This document shows positions 61,700-64,000 of a DNA stretch of 64,000 nucleotides, piece after piece (within the stretch, counting starts at the first letter, position 1; the number at the start of each line of letters is the position of its first letter). The position numbers and the translations under genes are program-made. The notes under the pieces were generated by a model that was not told the origin of the DNA, searched no databases, and worked only from the letters and a program-made list of their open reading frames with translations. The DNA is taken from positions 3,028 through 67,027 of the forward strand of contig JAHZGC010000024.1 of the NCBI GenBank assembly GCA_019421015.1, written 5' to 3'. This DNA is from Coriobacteriaceae bacterium. Its GTDB lineage: Bacteria > Actinomycetota > Coriobacteriia > Coriobacteriales > UMGS124.

Positions 61700-62905
61700 A
61701 TGGATATGAAGAAGTTCGTGTCGCGAGGTGTTTCTGTTGTTGCCGCAGCTGGACTTGGGCTCTCTCTTGTGGGGATGACCGTGCCTATGCCGTCAGATGC
61801 TTGGGCCATTGAAAGCATGGGAGCGGTCCAGGCATCATTCGCCGATGGTGTTTATAGCGCTGTGGGCAAGGGAATCGGTGGCGATGTTCCGGTTGTAGTT
61901 ACCATTACCAATGGGGTAATTTCGTCTGTTGAGGTAGGAGATAATTCAGAAACTCAGGGAATCGGATCAAAGGCCATTGACCAGCTCCCCTCCCTTATTG
62001 TGGAGTCTAATACAACTGAGGGAATAGATGCCGTTGCGGGGGCAACCATTACCTCTAAAGCAATTCTTACGGCTGTTGATGACGCGCTCGGCCAATCTTC
62101 CCAAGCACAGTCGAGTGAAGCGGCCTCGCAAGCTGCGGCTCCGTCCGTCTCTGAGGAAATAGACACGTCTAACTTGTACTCCGTTCCTGTCGAGACGGAA
62201 CAGGGAGTCGGAACGCTGACTGTTGTCGTATCCGAGGATGGAAAGTCCCTCGTATCTGTTGAACTAAAGATGGATGAGGGATCTATACTTCCCAATGACT
62301 ACCGTACGGTATTTGAGGATTGTTTAGAGAAAGCTAGAATTATATCTGTCGATTCCAATAATGATGTCGACGCTGCTGAAGAAGTTGACGAAGAGGGCGA
62401 AAAAGAAAAGCAACCATCTCCCACTGTCCAAACCATAGGTGTTGCAGATGTTGATTGGCTTGTTGGCCAACAACCGCTTTGTGTAATTGACGCAACCTAT
62501 GTTGTGCAGGACGAGCGATATAAGGCTCTGTATCCTGATATGCTCAGCGTGCTTCTGCAGAATAACGGGGCTGATGATATTAAGGACGCAGTAATTGCAT
62601 TCGTTGCTTGGGATGCAAACGGTCTTCCTGTGAAAATCCAAGGACAATTCGATTTCTCGGGCGGTAGTTATGTTGCTAAATGTAATTGCGAATCAGTAAA
62701 TATAGTACCAGGGGCTGTTTATGGCGACGGCAAGGGCATGCCTCTGGATAGCGATACTAATAATATCGCGACGTTTAAAGCGACAGTGGTTTCCTATACT
62801 ATGTTTGATGGTACGGTTTGGGAAAATCCATATTTCGACATATGGCGTACAATGTATGAAGGTAAAAAGTATTCAGATGATATGACAATTAATGCGGTTA
62901 TTTAA
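61700..62905 (+). CDS. Secreted FMN-binding-domain protein with C-terminal DUF5780-like domain
   Basis: 401 residues with a signal peptide (VAAAGLGLSLVGMTVPM...AWA, about 14-36). An FMN-binding domain (about 47-130, DGVYSAVGKGIGGDVPVVV) ends in DAVAGATITSKA, whose Thr is the site where ApbE covalently attaches FMN in this family. A low-complexity Ser/Gln/Ala and Asp/Glu linker follows, then a domain like DUF5780 (about 265-345, YPDMLSVLLQNNGADDIKDA and IAFVAWDANGLPVKI). A covalent extracytoplasmic flavoprotein could donate electrons to the exported FAD reductases. The gene is clearly less GC-rich than its surroundings and lies between 103-bp direct repeats. ApbE is not in the window. Confidence 0.82.
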   Translation: MDMKKFVSRGVSVVAAAGLGLSLVGMTVPMPSDAWAIESMGAVQASFADGVYSAVGKGIGGDVPVVVTITNGVISSVEVGDNSETQGIGSKAIDQLPSLIVESNTTEGIDAVAGATITSKAILTAVDDALGQSSQAQSSEAASQAAAPSVSEEIDTSNLYSVPVETEQGVGTLTVVVSEDGKSLVSVELKMDEGSILPNDYRTVFEDCLEKARIISVDSNNDVDAAEEVDEEGEKEKQPSPTVQTIGVADVDWLVGQQPLCVIDATYVVQDERYKALYPDMLSVLLQNNGADDIKDAVIAFVAWDANGLPVKIQGQFDFSGGSYVAKCNCESVNIVPGAVYGDGKGMPLDSDTNNIATFKATVVSYTMFDGTVWENPYFDIWRTMYEGKKYSDDMTINAVI

Positions 62906-62927
62906 CTAACCAATTCTCTGTATAGCC

Positions 62928-62972
62928 AATCGGGGGGCTTCGCTTTTGGACTTTTCGCGAAGTCCCCCGATT
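62928..62972 (+). terminator. Stem-loop after the FMN-protein gene
   Basis: AATCGGGGGGCTTCGC pairs with GCGAAGTCCCCCGATT (one mismatch), a very stable stem just after the stop; no long T run follows. Confidence 0.65.
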
Positions 62973-63001
62973 AAACGAAGTGCTAATACAATTAAATTGG
63001 T

Positions 63002-63733
63002 TTATTGCCAGGGTGTGAGGACGTATCTTCCCACGCTTACGACCGGCTCGCCAAGCGTCCCATCGGAATAACACTGTTGGGCCAGGTGAGCGGGCACGCA
63101 GGTGGCTACCAGCGGCAAGTCGGCCAGCGCTGCGACCTCTGCGGCCCATGTGCGGCCGCGCTCCACGTCCTGGGCGGTGGTGCCTTCCATGAGGTGCGAG
63201 ACGTTCACGAGGCCCGTGGCCGCCATGCGGCTTGACTCCTCGACCTCGCGCAATACTGCCACGGCCTCGGCGGGGTCGTCGACGTTCCGGAAGGCGTTGA
63301 GGACGTGCAGCACGCGTGCCGGCTTGCCCGCGAGTGCATGGGCGTAGCTCCCCAGCACGGTGGCGCCGGCGTCGTCCCCACCGGCGTCCACGATGAGCCT
63401 GTGGCCGGGTTCGGCGAGGGCCCGCTCGATCTCGCCGAAGAGCTGGCCGCCCACGCTCGGGGTGTCGAGGGCCGTGCCGGCGAAGGTGGGGGCAATGAGG
63501 CGCACGCCTGCTGCGGCGAGGAAATCGGGGTAGTCGCTCGAGCGGAAGTAGGGGTTCACGAGGTCAAGGTCGGCTACCGCCGCCGATTCGCCGGCCTGCG
63601 CCGCGGTCAGCGCGAGGTTGAGGGCGAGGTTGGTCTTGCCCACGCCGTAGTGGCCGGTGAGCACGACGACGGGGTCGTCGCCCGCCACGGCGGCGAGCAG
63701 GGCGTTAGGGTCTGATGGGGGGCAGAGTGTCAT
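63002..63733 (-). CDS. P-loop ATPase (CobQ/MinD-type nucleotide-binding domain)
   Basis: 243 residues. Walker A at VVVLTGHYGVGKTNLALNLA (about 22-41, GHYGVGKT), an Asp-rich VADLDLVNPYFRSSDY (about 52-67) and LIVDAGGDDAGATVLGSY (Walker-B-like, about 112-129). Such ATPases are often encoded beside 2-oxoacid:ferredoxin oxidoreductase operons; role unknown, perhaps maturation or regulation. ATG 63733 follows AGAAAGG. It is now separated from that operon by the 103-bp-repeat insertion. Confidence 0.82.
   Translation of the reverse strand: MTLCPPSDPNALLAAVAGDDPVVVLTGHYGVGKTNLALNLALTAAQAGESAAVADLDLVNPYFRSSDYPDFLAAAGVRLIAPTFAGTALDTPSVGGQLFGEIERALAEPGHRLIVDAGGDDAGATVLGSYAHALAGKPARVLHVLNAFRNVDDPAEAVAVLREVEESSRMAATGLVNVSHLMEGTTAQDVERGRTWAAEVAALADLPLVATCVPAHLAQQCYSDGTLGEPVVSVGRYVLTPWQ
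63003..63105. repeat. 103-bp direct repeat, right copy (functional 3' end of the ATPase gene)
   Basis: Covers the last 34 or so codons of the ATPase gene at 63733-63002, which ends here with TAA. Paired with 61339-61441. The gene therefore keeps a complete 3' end, as happens when an integrating element brings its own copy of the target-gene end. Confidence 0.85.
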
Positions 63734-63920
63734 GGGGGCCTTTCTGGGTGGGGGACGGGGAAAATGCCGCAGGATGTTGGGCGGCAATGCGATGATGGGG
63801 GATTATACAGGCACAGAGTCCCTCCTGGGAAAGGGAGTATCGACGGGGTGGGCAACTGCCGGTGTGCTCGCGGCATGATTCTGGGGGATTGCCACCGGGG
63901 TGTCCGGAGCGTTGAGAGCC
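63734..63920. other. Upstream region of the ATPase gene, no gene seen
   Basis: About 190 bp without a supported ORF; probably holds the operon promoter. Nothing further recognised. Confidence 0.4.
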
Positions 63921-64000
63921 AAAACCCCCAAACCCCCAAACCCCAAAACCCCAAAACCCCAAAACCCCAAAACCCCAAAACCCCAAAACCCCAAAACCCC
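63921..64000. repeat. CCCCAAAA octamer tandem array (runs off the window)
   Basis: Seven perfect AAAACCCC units from 63945 to 64000, preceded by three slightly irregular units from 63921. The minus strand is GGGGTTTT repeated, able to form G-quadruplexes. Its full length lies beyond the window. It is a likely hypervariable tract by slippage. Confidence 0.9.

Noticed and set aside
61339..63105. Classical integrative element with att sites
   Set aside because: Only one cargo gene and no integrase are present; the att-like reading is kept as a hypothesis, not as a feature.

Overview
The window comes from a high-GC, strictly anaerobic respiratory bacterium. It most resembles the Coriobacteriia/Eggerthellaceae (Eggerthella, Gordonibacter, Adlercreutzia, Slackia and relatives). 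The signs are many exported FAD-dependent reductases of the fumarate/urocanate-reductase type, several DMSO-reductase-family molybdoenzymes, LuxR regulators whose sensor half is a multi-spanning membrane domain, and a full selenocysteine system. The genus call is inference from gene content.

Left end (1-12.1 kb), selenium and molybdenum: a formate dehydrogenase catalytic subunit on the minus strand (cut by the window edge) has an in-frame TGA at its Sec position. Divergent from it is a second molybdoenzyme, which reads as two ORFs only because of another in-frame TGA. It is followed by its four-cluster ferredoxin subunit. Next come selA, selB and tRNA-Sec (selC), then a third, Cys-type molybdoenzyme. 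The island therefore carries two selenoproteins beside the dedicated recoding genes; selD is not in the window.

12.1-24.7 kb, remodelled DNA: a CorC/HlyC-like membrane protein and a formate/nitrite channel are followed by scars. These are the last codons of a LuxR gene fused to a flavin reductase that lacks its export signal, a headless polysaccharide flippase, a frameshifted acyltransferase, a decayed regulator, and a flavin-reductase pseudogene split by a small inverted-repeat element. A LysR gene, a MNT/HEPN toxin-antitoxin pair, an intact exported flavin reductase and a four-repeat CRISPR array without cas genes follow.

24.7-36.5 kb and 50.9-54.5 kb, reductase/regulator modules: exported redox proteins lie head to head with membrane-LuxR genes (24739/26657, 29133/31030, 32879/35065, 50978/53013). 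The shared intergenic regions carry palindromes or direct repeats that are candidate operators. A variant at 42.9-46.9 kb uses a LytTR response regulator and GHKL kinase just upstream of another flavin reductase. Each regulator probably senses a substrate and switches on one terminal reductase.

36.6-50.4 kb holds housekeeping and accessory genes: an AlkD-like repair protein, DegV, a GIY-YIG/GNAT fusion ORF, an AGCS amino-acid symporter, a radical SAM protein, an ECF sigma/anti-sigma pair and a MATE pump. From 54.6 to 63.7 kb come a hybrid sensor kinase with a solute-binding lipoprotein, a four-gene 2-oxoacid:ferredoxin oxidoreductase operon and an associated P-loop ATPase. A 103-bp direct repeat of the ATPase 3' end brackets an AT-rich cargo gene for an exported FMN-carrying protein. 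The window ends in a CCCCAAAA octamer array.

Three repeat families recur: an about 105-116 bp inverted-repeat element (3 copies), an about 180 bp AT-rich element (3 copies plus a fragment), and a single 281-bp inverted-repeat element.
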